From: Allonocardiopsis opalescens
GTDB taxonomy: Bacteria > Actinomycetota > Actinomycetes > Streptosporangiales > Streptosporangiaceae
Assembly (NCBI RefSeq): GCF_003002095.1
Contig: NZ_PVZC01000010.1
Coordinates: 1 to 64,000 of the forward strand
Direction of reading: 5' to 3'
Length of the DNA stretch: 64,000 bases
Made by a program: the position numbers and the translations under genes
Part shown: one piece after another, positions 63,854 through 64,000 of the stretch
Position numbering within the stretch: the first letter of the stretch is position 1
Layout of the letters: each line of letters begins with the position of its first letter
Notes under the pieces: model-generated
Told to the model about the DNA's origin: nothing
Seen by the model: the letters and a program-made list of their open reading frames with translations, nothing else
Database searches by the model: none

Positions 63854-64000
63854 ATGCGCATCGCCGTCGCCGCCGACGAGGCCACGGGCGTGGCCACCAC
63901 CCTGGTCGAGGAACTCGTGGGCCGCGGCCACGAGGTCGTCGCCGCCCACGGCGCCCTGTCGGCCGCCGAACGCGACGACTGGGCGTGGGCGTCGGAGGCC
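63854..64000 (+). CDS. rpiB: Ribose-5-phosphate isomerase B/LacAB family (partial)
   Basis: The first 49 codons of a gene that runs off the window. The start 'MRIAVAADEATGVATTLVEE' followed by 'LVGRGHEVVAAHG' matches the RpiB/LacA-LacB fold, which isomerises ribose 5-phosphate to ribulose 5-phosphate. TAGGGT ends 6 nt before ATG 63854, and GGAGG also lies between, so either a leaderless or a short-leader start is possible. Confidence 0.75.
   Translation, partial: MRIAVAADEATGVATTLVEELVGRGHEVVAAHGALSAAERDDWAWASEA

Overview
The window is very GC-rich, densely packed actinobacterial chromosomal DNA. Evidence for this is the strong G/C bias at third codon positions, frequent GTG and TTG starts, an actinobacterial type I-E CRISPR repeat, F420/FMN split-barrel proteins, DUF3618, WYL and MocR proteins, and many genes whose -10 box lies 5-8 nt before the start codon (leaderless transcripts). 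The gene content fits a Nocardiopsis/Streptomonospora-like member of the Streptosporangiales or a related filamentous actinomycete. That placement is an inference from content, not a phylogenetic result.

Layout. 1-8.6 kb: the 3' end of an unknown gene, a MarR regulator with an isolated hemC, an eight-repeat type I-E CRISPR array without cas genes, an F420-type oxidoreductase, a frameshifted nucleotidyltransferase pseudogene, a secreted Ca2+-dependent PI-PLC-like phosphodiesterase, a Tn3-family transposase remnant, and a shortened UvrA paralogue. 8.9-20.5 kb: a pentapeptide-like repeat membrane protein, rsgA, an isolated 33-residue ORF, a DnaQ-like exonuclease, a divergent HxlR/aldo-keto reductase pair, a three-gene envelope operon (hypothetical, holin-like, DUF3618), and a divergent PPOX/MocR pair. 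20.7-28.7 kb: an acyltransferase-SGNH membrane enzyme, a large nuclease-helicase fusion, a BNR-repeat protein, and an Erm-type rRNA methylase preceded by a possible leader.

29-43.6 kb: an HD hydrolase, a small HTH protein with two matching operators, two unrelated tyrosine recombinases, a translationally coupled ankyrin/membrane pair, two Nudix hydrolases, an MFS and an EamA transporter, a SAM methyltransferase, a bicupin behind a MerR-type promoter, a HAD hydrolase coupled to exonuclease III, an ArsR-YbaK-cupin operon, and a membrane protein with a duplicated domain. 43.9-54.4 kb: an AraC-VOC-UvrA-like operon, a GNAT, a protein tyrosine phosphatase, a uronate-dehydrogenase-like SDR, a 14-TM-type MFS exporter, a MetE-like protein, a VOC protein, a PPOX protein and dapD. 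54.5-64 kb: a multidomain protein with a TNT NAD+-glycohydrolase-like C-terminus and a YezG-like N-terminus, an ArsR-type regulator coupled to peptide deformylase, a divergent WYL/RidA pair, D-Ala-D-Ala ligase, a class I aminotransferase, a nucleotidyltransferase and the start of rpiB.

Most of the window is ordinary housekeeping and small-molecule handling genes in short operons, many paired with a local one-component regulator. Several of these regulators have a readable operator next to them (HxlR, MocR, small HTH, ArsR at 40.1 kb, ArsR-like at 56.8 kb). The strongest leads for new biology are the TNT/YezG protein, the coupled mini-ORFs before the erm-like gene, the MerR-type 19-bp-spacer promoter, the duplicated intergenic element near 18.2 and 61.1 kb, and the self-contained 33-codon gene at 12.6 kb. 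I saw no rRNA or tRNA genes.
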